DNA of 64,000 nucleotides, taken from assembly GCA_964439265.1 (NCBI GenBank), contig CAYTOA010000017.1, positions 9,227-73,226 on the forward strand, given 5' to 3'. Made by a program: the position numbers and the translations under genes. Position 1 is the stretch's first letter; each line of letters begins with the position of its first letter. Below the pieces are notes generated by a model. That model was not told the DNA's origin. It did no database searches and was given only the letters and a program-made list of their open reading frames with translations. The DNA is from JAGVPT01 sp964439265 (lineage in GTDB: Bacteria > Bacteroidota > Ignavibacteria > UBA10030 > UBA8401). Below, piece after piece: positions 53,417 to 63,278 of the stretch.

Positions 53417-55374
53417 TCACCGTGTGCGTATTTCTATCCGGCTGATCTGCACGCCGTCTTCCAGAGAGATCTTCACGTATTTGGAATCATCGGGAATAGC
53501 TGTTGCCTTGAGGTTAACAGCGTCGAAGAAGCCGTAATCGTTCTTCCCGAAAGCGTAACTTTCTTTTTTTGCGGTGATCTCGGAAAAAGTACTGAGATCT
53601 TTTGAAACTGCGACCCCGACTCTCTTTGTTGAATCGGCGGCAAAATAATCAACACCAAGCTCAACTCCTTTCCCGTTAAGCTTGTAGATGATATAACTGC
53701 CGGCCCTCCCCGCGAGGCGGCTCCGATCTTCCTTCGCCCGGCGGAGATCATCCGTCGTCAAGAGCCTCAGCGGTCCGTCTTTTTGAAACACCTTGTCGAA
53801 GTTTTCCATTTCGTCGATCACCGTTCTGGCCGTCACTTCGACGGGACCCACAATGTTCGNNNNNNNNNNNNNNNNNNNNNNNNNNNNNNNNNNNNNNNNN
53901 NNNNNNNNNNNNNNNNNNNNNNNNNNNNNNNNNNNNNNNNNNNNNNNNNNNNNNNNNNNTCCATTTCGTCGATCACCGTTCTGGCCGTCACTTCGACGGG
54001 ACCCACAATGTTCGAATATTCTGATTGGCCTGTTTCATTTTTCGCTTTGACGCGGTACAAATATTGTCTTCCCGGCTCGGCCGATTCATCGGAGAAGTCA
54101 GGACGGTACTGATAGCGGGATTCGTCGACGTCGGAATTGAGAACTGTCCACACGCTGTCCGACACACCTCTTCGTTCAACATCGTACGATTCGGCGCCTG
54201 TCGACCCCTGCCACGATATCTCCGCCGGATCTTTGATCTCGAGCAGCAGGGGAGCCGCGGGCGTTGGAAGCCGTTCGGCCGTGGTTCCGTCTATTTCATG
54301 CGCCTTCTCACGGAGGAGCGCCAGGACGTTGCGCTCGTCGTAAGAGTCGCCCCCCGGGAAACCGGGCCAGCGATACGCTTCGTAGCTAGCATATTCGTAA
54401 TGATGATAGAATCCCCCCTCGCGGTTCCTGAATCGGAGGCTCCAGATCATTGCTCCGGCAAGGCCCTGATTGATGACGGTATCGGTGATCATGCGGATAT
54501 CCTCCGTCGGGACGAGCCCAAATTCGCCGACGATGTACGGTTTCTTTCCCTTCGTCATCTCCCGGTTCTTAACAATGAAATTCACCGCGGCTTTCATGTC
54601 GTGGTAGTAATGTGTTGAGAGGACGTCGAGGTTCGGGTCATCGAGCGCTTCTTTTGAGATCTCCCGCGCAAGTGTCCCTTCAAGCACCAGGTGACTAGTG
54701 TCGATGCTCTTGATGTATGCGGCAACTGTCTTTGTCCACGAAAACGGAGCGACGATTTCATTGCCCGTCTCCCAGGCGAGGACGGCTTTGTCCTGTTTAT
54801 ACGGTACGCCGGTGATCGTATTCGTACGGTTGAGAACAAACTCGATCGTCGTTTCGAGGTCGGCGATCAATTGGCCGTCGGTCCAGAACGATCCCTTCGG
54901 CTTCCCCCGAAACGCCTCGTACTCACGCGGTCCCCCCCACCAGAGCCAATTGTCGACGAACGGAACGATCAATCTGATCCCTACTTCGTTCGCGATCTGA
55001 AGCACCTTGTCAAATGTCCTGAACGCCTCCTCGTTGAATTTGCCGGGTCCCTCGACATGAAATACGGCGACCGTGTCGCCTTCTTTTCTGACCGAGAAGA
55101 CGTAGATGCGTGCAACTTTGCCCCCCATTTGTTTGACCGACATCAGCGCATCGCGAATCTCAAATTCATCCGGCAAACGCCATGGGTTGGTCCCTCTGAA
55201 CGGGAGATAATCTTCGATGTAATGAAGGTTCGGAACATTGCACGAGATGAAGCGAAGCTCATTGTCGCCGTCCATCAATTTGTCTCCCTTGACCGTAATG
55301 AAGTTTTTGAACTGGGCATTCAAGAAGAAGGTGCAAATGAACAGAAGGGCCAGGGTCTGGAGGACTTTTTTCAC
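53417..55374 (-). CDS. GH5 mannanase-like enzyme with Fn3 and C-terminal module, interrupted by assembly gap
   Basis: This is a secreted retaining TIM-barrel enzyme: signal peptide 1-20, GH5 catalytic domain about 21-365 with acid/base Glu206 (WETGNEIVAP) and nucleophile Glu284 (VGEFGLVP), Fn3 domain about 370-463, then a module of about 130 residues of unknown family. The barrel resembles mannan endo-1,4-beta-mannosidases. A run of 100 N lies in the coding sequence and the 55 bases on each side of it are identical. Removing the N and one duplicate copy (155 bases) restores a single in-frame gene of 1803 bases, 600 residues. As deposited, the gene looks frameshifted; I consider that an assembly artefact. 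It is divergent from the AGE epimerase gene. Confidence 0.87.
53860..53959. other. Assembly gap of 100 N with duplicated 55-bp flanks
   Basis: Bases 53805-53859 and 53960-54014 are identical. This is the signature of two contig ends that overlap but were joined with a default-length gap. The real genome probably has one copy and no gap. Confidence 0.93.
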
Positions 55375-55638
55375 AATTTACGCCGGGTTTGTTTATGGGA
55401 CTGTTCTTTCTCGAAGCCCAAGTGGCAAATGTGATGCCATACATTGTATACAATCTCCCCTGAAAATGCAAAAGTAATAAGCCGCCGCAGCGGCATTTCT
55501 TATTAATTTGTAAAAGATTATCAAATTAATAGGTCGATGTTGTTTCCGACGGGTCGCGGGGTAAGGAAGAGTGCGTAATTATGGATTAATTACGGCACGT
55601 CAATTGCACCGTATCCCTTTAAAAATGACGATCTGAAT

Positions 55639-57027
55639 ATGAGCCCAAAAGAATTGACTATTGAGCTTACCGAAGCGTTGAAAAAAGGGATCCTGGAACG
55701 ATGGTATCCGCTTGTAATCGATAAAGAATGCGGAGGCTACTTCACGAACGTGACGTACGATTGGAATATTCCCCCCGAACAGGAAAAGATGATCGTGACC
55801 CAGGCGAGACACGTATGGACCCTCTCCAAGCTCGCTTCGTTTGTCGAAGGCGGGGGCGAGTACGAAAAAATGGCTCTGCACGGATATTATTTCTTAAAGA
55901 TCCATATGTGGGACGCAAAGTACGGAGGATTCTACCAGATACGGAACCGCGTCGGCGGAATGTCGGACGTGAACGGGTGGCGGGACGAAAAACGCGCCTA
56001 CGGGAACGCGTTCGGAATTTATGCGCTTGCGGCGCTCTACCGCCGAAGCGGAAAGAGCGAGGTCCTGGAATTTGCTCAGCAGGCGTTTAAATGGGTTGAA
56101 GGACGCTCTTTCGATCCGAAAGGGAAAGGATACTTTGAATTTCTGACGCGGAAGGGAAGACCGTTTGACACGGACTCGGAATATACAACGATTGCAGGAG
56201 ACAAGAACGAACTCGGACTCAAAGACCAGAATTCATCAATCCACTTGCTCGAAGCATACACCGAACTGTACAACGTATGGAGATCGCCGCTTCTGCGGGT
56301 ACAGCTCGAGCAGCTGCTTTTCCTGATCCGCGACACGATGGTGTCGGCGGAAGGATCGCTGAGATTATTTTTTCATCCGGACTGGTCACCGGTTTCATTC
56401 CGGGAATCGACGGAGGAGCTTTGCAAAGCAAATTTCGGCCTCGATCATGTTTCGTTCGGCCACGATTACGAAACCGCGTTTCTTATGTTAGATGCATCAC
56501 GTGCGTTAAGCCTGAAGAACGATACGAAGACCCTTGCCGTGGCGAAGAAGATGCTCGACCATGCTCTTCGCTTCGGATTCGACGAGTCTGTCGGCGGATT
56601 TTATGACGCCGGGTACTATTTTAAAGGGGAAAACGAATGCAGGATTGTCAAGGATACAAAAATTTGGTGGGCCCAGGCGGAGGGACTGAACGCACTCCTT
56701 TTGTTTTCAAAGATCTATCCGCAGGAAAAGAAATACCGCGATTATTTCCTGAAGCAATGGAAGTATGTGAAGACTTATATCATCGACCCGAATAACGGCG
56801 ATTGGTACGAAGGGGGAATCGACAAAGAGCCGCAATTCAAGACCGGCCCCAAGAGTCATATCTGGAAATGCACCTACCATACGGGAAGAGCGTTGATGAA
56901 TTGCATCGACCTAATGAGCGATGAGGAGACTGCCGGGCACGCGAAGAAAAAGGAGATCGTCGAACTTGCGCGGTGGTGGAATGCGGTTGCATCATCAGCG
57001 CATGTCGGCGATTCCGGACAAAATTAA
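55639..57027 (+). CDS. AGE-family cellobiose/mannobiose 2-epimerase
   Basis: This is a 462-residue cytoplasmic alpha6/alpha6-barrel enzyme with no signal peptide. Active-site histidines are His202 (SIHLLEAYTELY), His275 (HVSFGHDYETAF) and His414 (CTYHTGRAL); MIVTQARHVWTLS is also a family block. It interconverts mannobiose and mannosyl-glucose (or cellobiose and glucosyl-mannose) at C2 of the reducing sugar. It is somewhat longer than the usual about 390-420 residues. Its convergent neighbour is GH130 mannosylglucose phosphorylase, which uses the mannosylglucose product. The same fold forms the N-terminal half of the fusion at 32072-34411. Confidence 0.92.
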   Translation: MSPKELTIELTEALKKGILERWYPLVIDKECGGYFTNVTYDWNIPPEQEKMIVTQARHVWTLSKLASFVEGGGEYEKMALHGYYFLKIHMWDAKYGGFYQIRNRVGGMSDVNGWRDEKRAYGNAFGIYALAALYRRSGKSEVLEFAQQAFKWVEGRSFDPKGKGYFEFLTRKGRPFDTDSEYTTIAGDKNELGLKDQNSSIHLLEAYTELYNVWRSPLLRVQLEQLLFLIRDTMVSAEGSLRLFFHPDWSPVSFRESTEELCKANFGLDHVSFGHDYETAFLMLDASRALSLKNDTKTLAVAKKMLDHALRFGFDESVGGFYDAGYYFKGENECRIVKDTKIWWAQAEGLNALLLFSKIYPQEKKYRDYFLKQWKYVKTYIIDPNNGDWYEGGIDKEPQFKTGPKSHIWKCTYHTGRALMNCIDLMSDEETAGHAKKKEIVELARWWNAVASSAHVGDSGQN

Positions 57028-57051
57028 TACGATTCTAAAAATTGGCGTTAT

Positions 57052-57146
57052 GGCTCTGTGGAACTCTGTGAATCTCTGTGCTTCCCTGTGTAATAAAAAT
57101 ACTATTTCACAGAGAAACACAGAGGCGGCACTGGGAGCCACGGAGT
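57052..57146. repeat. Imperfect palindromic repeat, CTCTGTG family, copy 2
   Basis: The left arm GGCTCTGTGGAACTCTGTGA and the right arm ending GGGAGCCACGGAG (57106-57146) form imperfect arms of about 40 bp. It lies in the spacer between two convergent genes. It closely resembles 5600-5690. Confidence 0.75.
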
Positions 57147-57225
57147 AAAGAACAAACTCATTTTTTTTGATTGCAATCTCAGCTTATTAGACGGGCATCA
57201 GGGAATAACTAAGCCCAAATAATAC

Positions 57226-57271
57226 AAATGCCTTGCGTCCAATCCTCGGTTAGGGATGGAGCAAGGCATTT
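57226..57271 (-). terminator. Terminator-like hairpin after the GH130 gene
   Basis: A perfect 11-bp outer stem, AAATGCCTTGC/GCAAGGCATTT, encloses an imperfect inner stem. It lies 16 bases past the GH130 stop in its own direction, and is followed on that strand by a T-rich TTTGTATTATTT stretch. It could also serve the convergent epimerase gene. Confidence 0.75.
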
Positions 57272-57287
57272 ATTGAAGGAGAGAGTT

Positions 57288-58472
57288 CTACTTTTTCAGG
57301 ATCTTCAGGTTTTGCGAAATCAGGTCGCAGCGTTGTTTCACGCTCATAGCGCTCCGATATCCGTCTTCGGGCGTGTGAAGGACGTAATCCAGTAATTGTC
57401 CGACCGTCGATGATGCAACGTGCATACGCGTATCGGATGACGCGTAATAAATGAGCACCTCGCCGTTCTTCCTCTGTATCCAGCCGTTGCTGAAAACAAC
57501 ATTTGACACATCGCCGACGCGCTCCATGCCTTCGGGGGCAAGGAAATATCCCTGAGGCCGCGCGATAACTTTGGACGGATCTTTCAGGTCGGTCAGGAAC
57601 AAATAGAGCACATACCGTAAACCGGCGGCCGTGTTTCGAACGCCGTGCGCGAGCTGCAGCCATCCCTTGTCCGTTTTGATGGGAGCAGGGCCGAGTCCGT
57701 TCTTCACCTCTTTTATCGTATGATAGACTCTGTCGTCGACGATGATCTCGCTTCGGATCTCCGCGTTTTCGATCGAATCAGAAAGTCCCCAGCCGATGCC
57801 GCCTCCGGATCCGGTTTCGATAAACCCATCCTGCGGCCGTGTGTAGAAGGCATACTTCCCGTAAACAAATTCGGGATGAAGAACCACATTTCTCTGCTGC
57901 GGCGACTTTGTCTTGAGGTCCGGAAGCCGTTCCCATTTTGTCAAGTTCTTCGTCCTGATGATCCCGCATTGAGCGCTTGCCGAGGACATGTCCGTTCTCG
58001 CGACGCCCTGGGCTTTTCGCTCAGTGCAAAAAAGTCCGTAGATCCAGCCATCTTCGTGTTTCACGATACGGAGGTCGTAGACATTCGTATCGGGGTCAGA
58101 TGTTTCCGGGAAGGCCATCGGGTAGTCCCAGAACCGAAAGTTGTCGATGCCGTTGGGAGATTCAGCGATAGCAAAAAAAGACTTTCGGTCGACTCCCTCA
58201 ACGCGGATGAAGAGCAGCACTTTCCCGTTATGTTCGTACGCTCCGGCGTTGAATGTTCCGTTAACTCCGAGCCGTTCCATCAAGAAGGGGTTCGTCGAGA
58301 AATTGAGGTCATACCGCCAGAAGATCGGGATGTGCTCCGCCGTTACAACCGGGTTGACGTACCGGCTGAAGACGCCGTTGCTTTTTTTGACTTTTTTGTT
58401 GACCGCTTTTACGATCTTCTCGTACTCGACGGTAAGACTCTTCAGCTTTTTGTTGAACTCTTCTCGTTTCAT
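57288..58472 (-). CDS. mgp: GH130 4-O-beta-mannosyl-glucose phosphorylase
   Basis: This is a 394-residue cytoplasmic phosphorylase with the length and layout of GH130_1. The general acid is Asp133 in NVYDLRIVKHEDGW, and the blocks FWRYDLNFSTNPFLMERLGV, HPEFVYGKYAFYTRPQDGF (partly) and GLGPAPIKTDKGWLQLAHGV are characteristic. The reaction is mannosylglucose + Pi to alpha-mannose-1-phosphate + glucose. It is encoded 19-23 bases downstream of an SSS symporter and convergent to an AGE epimerase. The combination of epimerase, phosphorylase and transporter is the known Bacteroides mannan-catabolic set, which supports the specificity. Confidence 0.92.
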   Translation of the reverse strand: MKREEFNKKLKSLTVEYEKIVKAVNKKVKKSNGVFSRYVNPVVTAEHIPIFWRYDLNFSTNPFLMERLGVNGTFNAGAYEHNGKVLLFIRVEGVDRKSFFAIAESPNGIDNFRFWDYPMAFPETSDPDTNVYDLRIVKHEDGWIYGLFCTERKAQGVARTDMSSASAQCGIIRTKNLTKWERLPDLKTKSPQQRNVVLHPEFVYGKYAFYTRPQDGFIETGSGGGIGWGLSDSIENAEIRSEIIVDDRVYHTIKEVKNGLGPAPIKTDKGWLQLAHGVRNTAAGLRYVLYLFLTDLKDPSKVIARPQGYFLAPEGMERVGDVSNVVFSNGWIQRKNGEVLIYYASSDTRMHVASSTVGQLLDYVLHTPEDGYRSAMSVKQRCDLISQNLKILKK

Positions 58473-58491
58473 AATATCCCCGTGGTTGGAA

Positions 58492-60396
58492 CTATTTTGA
58501 AAACGCGACGGAACCTTTTGCCGCGGTCACGACGGCGCGGCTTCCATTCGTCGGCTTCACATGCAGCACTCGTTCATCGAAATCGGCCGGGAGGGTCTCT
58601 TTGCTGAGTTCGTCAAGCTTATTCCACCAATTGAATTTCAGGATCACGGAGGTGACGAAGAAGCTGCAGACGCCGCCGATGAACAGATTCATTTCACGCG
58701 TGACCAGGGCGATGGGAATGATAACGATGGACGTCTGCCATACCACACCGACCAGAACGTTGCTCATGTCCGTGAGAAAGTTCGGGTTGGGCTCAAACGA
58801 TGGATAGTACACCCGGGCCTTCTTGATGACTGGTCTCCAAAAACCCCACGGACGGATCTGCATGTAGAACTTCAACAGGATCTCGTCCGGCTCCGGTTTC
58901 GTCAGGAGGCTTCCCGCGATGCAGCCGATCAATGAAACTCCGAAGACGTAGGGGAACGCCATGATGGCGGGAATCGAAGGGAATGCCGCCGGAATAATCA
59001 TCGAAGCAGCTATGCCCGACATCATTCCCCAAAAATATCCGTGTCCGTTCAATCTCCACCAGTACCATTTCAGGACATTGGACGCCGTGTATCCGCCGTA
59101 GAGCGCGCTGACGATCCAGAGAGTCACTTGATTTATCGATTCAACCATGAACCCGAACGCAAACCCGACGATCACGAACGCGATCGTCGTGAGGATGCTC
59201 AGTGTGACGTACCTGCTTTCCTTCGCATGCGGATTGATAAATCTCTTATAGATATCGTTGACGACATATGCGGGAGCGGCATTAATTGTTGCCGCATAGT
59301 TGGACATAAATGCAGCCAGCAGTCCGGCGAGCAGCAGTCCCACAAGGCCGACGGGAAGGATGCTCTTGATAATATACGGAAGGATCAGTTCGAAGTCTAT
59401 GTTCGGTCCCATTGCCTGCAGCTGCGGAGAAAAGAACGCGAGTGCAAGGACGGTGATTCCCGAGATCATTGTGTAGCGCGGAAACATGAGAACGAGGTTG
59501 ACGAACCAGTTCATCTTTGCCGCTTCCTTTGGCGAACGGGTTGCAAGGACTCTCTGCATATCGTAATTTGGCGCCGGCCCGGCCGCGCTCTTCAAGATGC
59601 CCTGGAAGACGACCATAATGAAGAAGAACCCGAACATGCCGTAGCCGTCGCTGGCAATTTTTGTGTTCACCGCATCGATCAGCCCCGTCCAATTCAAGTT
59701 CAGGGTCCAGCCGAAGAACGGTGTGACCCATCCATCGGGGATAAACTGGTGCAATTGCGCAGGTGAAACCGTCGTTATCGCCAGAAAGCCGATCGCAAGC
59801 GAGGCAATCGTCAGCACGATGAATTGGAGAACCTCGGTAATCACGACGCTGAACATTCCCCCTTTCACGGCATAGACGGCGGTGAACGACATGAGGATCA
59901 CTGCATACATGTCCGGCGACAAGTGCCACGGGAAGAAAATGGCCGCGAACTTTCCGATCCCTTTGAACGCATAGGCAATGAAACCAATCACGCTGATGAG
60001 CGCGAAGATGACCACGCTGATGTGGGAAAGATTTGCGCCGGTGCTCCGGCCAAACCTTGTCTCGATCCATTGCGCGCCGGTCATGACCTTCGATTTTCGA
60101 AGCCAGATGGAAAGATAGGCCATCAGGAATATCTGGTTGAAGGTCGGCCAGATCCACGGCATCCACACGCTCTTGAGCCCGTAGACGAACAGCACGTAGA
60201 CAAGCCACATCGTTCCGGTGATGTCGAACATACCGGACGCGTCGGAAACGCCGAGCATCCACCACGGGAGAGAATTCCCGCCGAGGAAGTACGAACTCAT
60301 GCTTTTTTTCGCACGCTTCGATACAAGGATCCCCAGCGTCATTGCCACGACAAAGTATGTCACGATAATACCGATGTCGATCGGATTGATTGACAT
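58492..60396 (-). CDS. SSS-family sodium:sugar symporter, probable manno-disaccharide importer
   Basis: This is a 634-residue transporter with about 14 helices and a C-terminal cytoplasmic extension. SSS blocks include SSYFLGGNSLPWWMLGVSDA, MTGAQWIETRFGRSTG, FSVVITEVLQFIVL and GLVGLLLAGLLAAFMSNYAA, the last carrying the sodium-site region. The ATG at 60396 is used; the frame extends two codons to a GTG. It is encoded just upstream of the GH130 phosphorylase on the same strand and probably brings in mannobiose or mannosylglucose. It differs from the 558-residue galactose-operon symporter. Confidence 0.9.
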   Translation of the reverse strand: MSINPIDIGIIVTYFVVAMTLGILVSKRAKKSMSSYFLGGNSLPWWMLGVSDASGMFDITGTMWLVYVLFVYGLKSVWMPWIWPTFNQIFLMAYLSIWLRKSKVMTGAQWIETRFGRSTGANLSHISVVIFALISVIGFIAYAFKGIGKFAAIFFPWHLSPDMYAVILMSFTAVYAVKGGMFSVVITEVLQFIVLTIASLAIGFLAITTVSPAQLHQFIPDGWVTPFFGWTLNLNWTGLIDAVNTKIASDGYGMFGFFFIMVVFQGILKSAAGPAPNYDMQRVLATRSPKEAAKMNWFVNLVLMFPRYTMISGITVLALAFFSPQLQAMGPNIDFELILPYIIKSILPVGLVGLLLAGLLAAFMSNYAATINAAPAYVVNDIYKRFINPHAKESRYVTLSILTTIAFVIVGFAFGFMVESINQVTLWIVSALYGGYTASNVLKWYWWRLNGHGYFWGMMSGIAASMIIPAAFPSIPAIMAFPYVFGVSLIGCIAGSLLTKPEPDEILLKFYMQIRPWGFWRPVIKKARVYYPSFEPNPNFLTDMSNVLVGVVWQTSIVIIPIALVTREMNLFIGGVCSFFVTSVILKFNWWNKLDELSKETLPADFDERVLHVKPTNGSRAVVTAAKGSVAFSK

Positions 60397-60662
60397 ATAC
60401 ACCCGCTTTCTATTCAGAGATTACATTGCTTGCCGTCACGTACAGCATAAACGGTGCCATTCCGGTTCTTGGTAATGCTTATTTTTTTCGCGTTTTGGGG
60501 TTCAACGCGATATATCAACGTGATAATGATTATGGAAATGATAAAGCGGCCCCAAGATTGATTAACCCGAAGTTGCGCTTGGAAGGCTAATTGCCGAAAT
60601 TAATCTGGCAAAATTCTTGCTTACAAACTCTTCCATCGTACTGACCGAGGAGTATCCTATCG

Positions 60663-62690
60663 ATGAAAACAACCGCGCAATTAATCAGCCTTCTTATCAT
60701 CTTCATCTTCGAATCTGCCAGCTCGCAAACGAAGCTTTTGCAATTCGCATCAATTTTTACCGACAGCATGGTGCTGCAGCAGCAGCACGACGTCGCCGTA
60801 TGGGGAAAGAGCGCCCCCGGTAAGAAGATCGTCGTCGAGTCGTCGTGGAAAGTCGGGGCGTCAACAACGGCCGACAGCACAGGGTCGTGGTCCGTTTTGT
60901 TGAAAACGGTGAAGGCCGGCGGACCGTATCAAGTGACCGTGACCGACGGCGACACAACGCTGACGCTGCACGACGTGCTGCTCGGGGAAGTGTGGCTCTG
61001 TTCCGGACAATCGAACATGGAGATGCCGCTCGAAGGATGGCGCCCCGCAAACACGATCGCAAATTCCGACAGCGAAATTGCGAATGCGAATTATCCGAAC
61101 ATACGGCTCTTCCAAATGAAACGAGGATACTCGATCGAGCCCGAGTCTTCATGCGACGGTATATGGACGGCATGCACTCCGCAAAATGCACGCCTCTTCA
61201 GCGCGACCGGTTATTTTTTTGCCAGGGCTCTCTATAATAAGCTCAAGGTGCCGATCGGAGTGATTCATGCAAGCTGGGGAGGGACGGCGATCGAGTCGTG
61301 GATTGGGAAGAAAGACCTTGCCACGCTCGATGCATATCTGCCGATTCTTCATAAAATGGAAGCAAGCCGCGACAGCATTATCGCATTAAGCAAATGGATC
61401 GTCACCCATCCGACCATAAAGCTTGCCGGACGGAAACAGGATAGCCGATGGCTTGGCCTCGACTTTGGCGACAGTACATGCGCATCCAAGGGACTCAACG
61501 ATTCGCTTTGGAATCAGATGCAGCTTCCAACGGTCTGGGAACGGACGGAGATGGGAGATTTTGACGGAGCTGTGTGGTTCAGGAAGCGGGTGGAGGTTCC
61601 TTCCAGCTGGCGCGGAAAGGACCTTATCGTCAGTCTCGGTCCGATCGATGATATGGATGAAACGTACGTCAACGGCAAGATTGTCGGAAGCCATCTCACC
61701 GAAGGCATGTGGGACACCCCCCGGATCTATTCGCTTTCGGCAAGGGATGTGCAGGATTCGGTCGTTGAGATCGCTGTGCGGGTGATCGATTACGGCGGCA
61801 ACGGCGGAATATTCGGAAAACCGGAGACGATGGCTTTGAAGAGAGCAGACACGGCGTTGTCGATCCCGTTGTCGGGGAGCTGGAAATATCTGCCTGTAGC
61901 AGAATACCGCGGCGGCATTTTTTATGTGTTCGGAGGAAACGGCGCTGAATATTTTAAACGGCCGAAAGTTCTGATCCCTTTTTCCGGCTACTCGCCCACG
62001 GCGCTGTTCAACGGAATGATTTCGCCGCTCGTTCCATTTACATTGAGCGGAGTGGTCTGGTATCAGGGTGAGTCGAACGTGTCGAATCCGAAAGTGTACG
62101 CAACGCTGTTCCCGCTGATGATCGGCGAATGGAGAAATGTTTTTCGTTCGGAGAACTTGCCGTTCTATTATGTTCAGATTGCTCCATACAACTACGACGC
62201 CGGTTCGCGGTCCCAGTTTCTCCGCGAAGCACAGTTTAAAACGCTTTCCGTAAAGAACACCGGCATGGTCGTGACGCTCGATATCGGCAATCCGAACAAC
62301 ATTCATCCTGCGGACAAGCAGGATGTCGGCAAGCGTCTCGCGTTATTGGCGCTGGCGAAAACGTATCATCAAAAGAAAATTGTGTACTCTGGTCCGGTGT
62401 TTCGTTCGATGAAAGTGAAGAAGGACGTTGCAGTCATAACGTTTGAAAACACCGGAAGTGGATTGGTGTTGAAGGAGGACTCAAGCGGAAATGGATTTCA
62501 GATCGCCGGCGACGATCGTCAATTCAAGAATGCGACGGTGAAGATCAAGGGGTCAACGCTGCTTCTCTCGTGTCCCGGAATTCTTCATCCCGTTGCCGTT
62601 CGCTACGCATTCACGGATGCATCCGGCGCATCTCTCTTCAACAAGGAAGGATTGCCGTCGTCGTCGTTCAGGACCGATGATTGGGAATAG
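60663..62690 (+). CDS. Sialate O-acetylesterase-like (SASA/DUF303) carbohydrate esterase, secreted
   Basis: This is a 675-residue paralogue of the esterase at 695-2635. It has a signal peptide (ending ESASSQ), catalytic Ser117 in WLCSGQSNMEM and catalytic histidine His548 in NNIHPADKQDVGKR. A jelly-roll insertion (DGAVWFRKRVEVPSSWRGKD to VVEIAVRVIDYGG, partly quoted) separates the two halves of the hydrolase fold. GAGGAG lies 10 bases before the ATG. It is probably an acetyl esterase for acetylated mannan or xylan. It is divergent from the SSS symporter. Confidence 0.87.
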   Translation: MKTTAQLISLLIIFIFESASSQTKLLQFASIFTDSMVLQQQHDVAVWGKSAPGKKIVVESSWKVGASTTADSTGSWSVLLKTVKAGGPYQVTVTDGDTTLTLHDVLLGEVWLCSGQSNMEMPLEGWRPANTIANSDSEIANANYPNIRLFQMKRGYSIEPESSCDGIWTACTPQNARLFSATGYFFARALYNKLKVPIGVIHASWGGTAIESWIGKKDLATLDAYLPILHKMEASRDSIIALSKWIVTHPTIKLAGRKQDSRWLGLDFGDSTCASKGLNDSLWNQMQLPTVWERTEMGDFDGAVWFRKRVEVPSSWRGKDLIVSLGPIDDMDETYVNGKIVGSHLTEGMWDTPRIYSLSARDVQDSVVEIAVRVIDYGGNGGIFGKPETMALKRADTALSIPLSGSWKYLPVAEYRGGIFYVFGGNGAEYFKRPKVLIPFSGYSPTALFNGMISPLVPFTLSGVVWYQGESNVSNPKVYATLFPLMIGEWRNVFRSENLPFYYVQIAPYNYDAGSRSQFLREAQFKTLSVKNTGMVVTLDIGNPNNIHPADKQDVGKRLALLALAKTYHQKKIVYSGPVFRSMKVKKDVAVITFENTGSGLVLKEDSSGNGFQIAGDDRQFKNATVKIKGSTLLLSCPGILHPVAVRYAFTDASGASLFNKEGLPSSSFRTDDWE

Positions 62691-63278
62691 GCAGGAATTT
62701 AGCTGCTGGTATCGGAGATGGCATCATAAAACAGAGTATATTACAATGATACAGTTTATCAAAATAATATACGGCAGGAAGGCATGTCTGTGGGGGGAAA
62801 ACAAGGGATTTTGCGAAAAATGACGATAAACGACTGTCAAAAATGTGGCATCATGTGTGAGTAATGAGTAGAATTGCGGGGCTTTTCGATGGTGTGGTGC
62901 GCGAATGTTCACTGTCTGGTCAACGCAAAGCCTCACTCATGGTTTTGATGCTACTTCCGTTCATTCTTACACTTACGATTATTGATGCATAAATTTCTTT
63001 ACTCACAATTTCTTTGATCTGCGTTTTCATTTGCGGTTCCGCGGTCGTCGGAATGTTATTGTGTCGAAAGTCGGATATTCTCTGAGAATTTTCGCGCGAG
63101 GCCGATTCATACGCCAACTTTAATAAGAAACGCTTGACATTAGAATTTGTTACATATAACTTTGCATCAAGTGACACAATGTTTCTCTCTGAACTCTCCG
63201 CCGGGGCATCCAATCTTACATCATATCTAAAAAAGCTCCAAACTATTTTTGGTGATCATCATATCATTGGAGAAAAAA
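62691..63278. other. Intergenic region upstream of the TonB-dependent receptor
   Basis: About 588 bp separate the esterase and the receptor gene. No supported gene is seen; a 97-codon frame on the minus strand overlaps the promoter and has no recognisable features. The 3' part holds the candidate promoter and a 5' leader of about 110 bases. Confidence 0.6.
63134..63164 (+). promoter_or_regulatory. Bacteroidota-type promoter for the TonB-dependent receptor
   Basis: A TTG (63134-63136, in CGCTTGACAT) is followed after 20 bases by TAACTTTG (63157-63164), which fits the Bacteroidota -33/-7 pattern TTG-TAnnTTTG. Transcription would start near 63171, leaving a leader of roughly 108 bases. Confidence 0.6.

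Noticed and set aside
53833..53851. Reading the GH5-Fn3 gene as two genes, or as a true frameshift
   Set aside because: The frame break coincides with the N run and its duplicated flanks; removing 155 bases restores one frame exactly.
57645..58607. 320-codon open frame antisense to the GH130 gene
   Set aside because: It overlaps a gene with intact catalytic motifs and extends over the junction with the symporter gene.
59282..60265. 327-codon minus-strand frame overlapping the SSS symporter
   Set aside because: It is an out-of-frame, Arg/His-rich reading of the same region; the symporter frame carries the helices and motifs.
61386..62306. 306-codon frame antisense to the second acetylesterase
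   Set aside because: It is a shadow of a well-supported gene and has no recognisable domain.
62920..63213. 97-codon minus-strand frame upstream of the receptor
   Set aside because: It covers the candidate promoter, has no ribosome-binding site and shows no family features.
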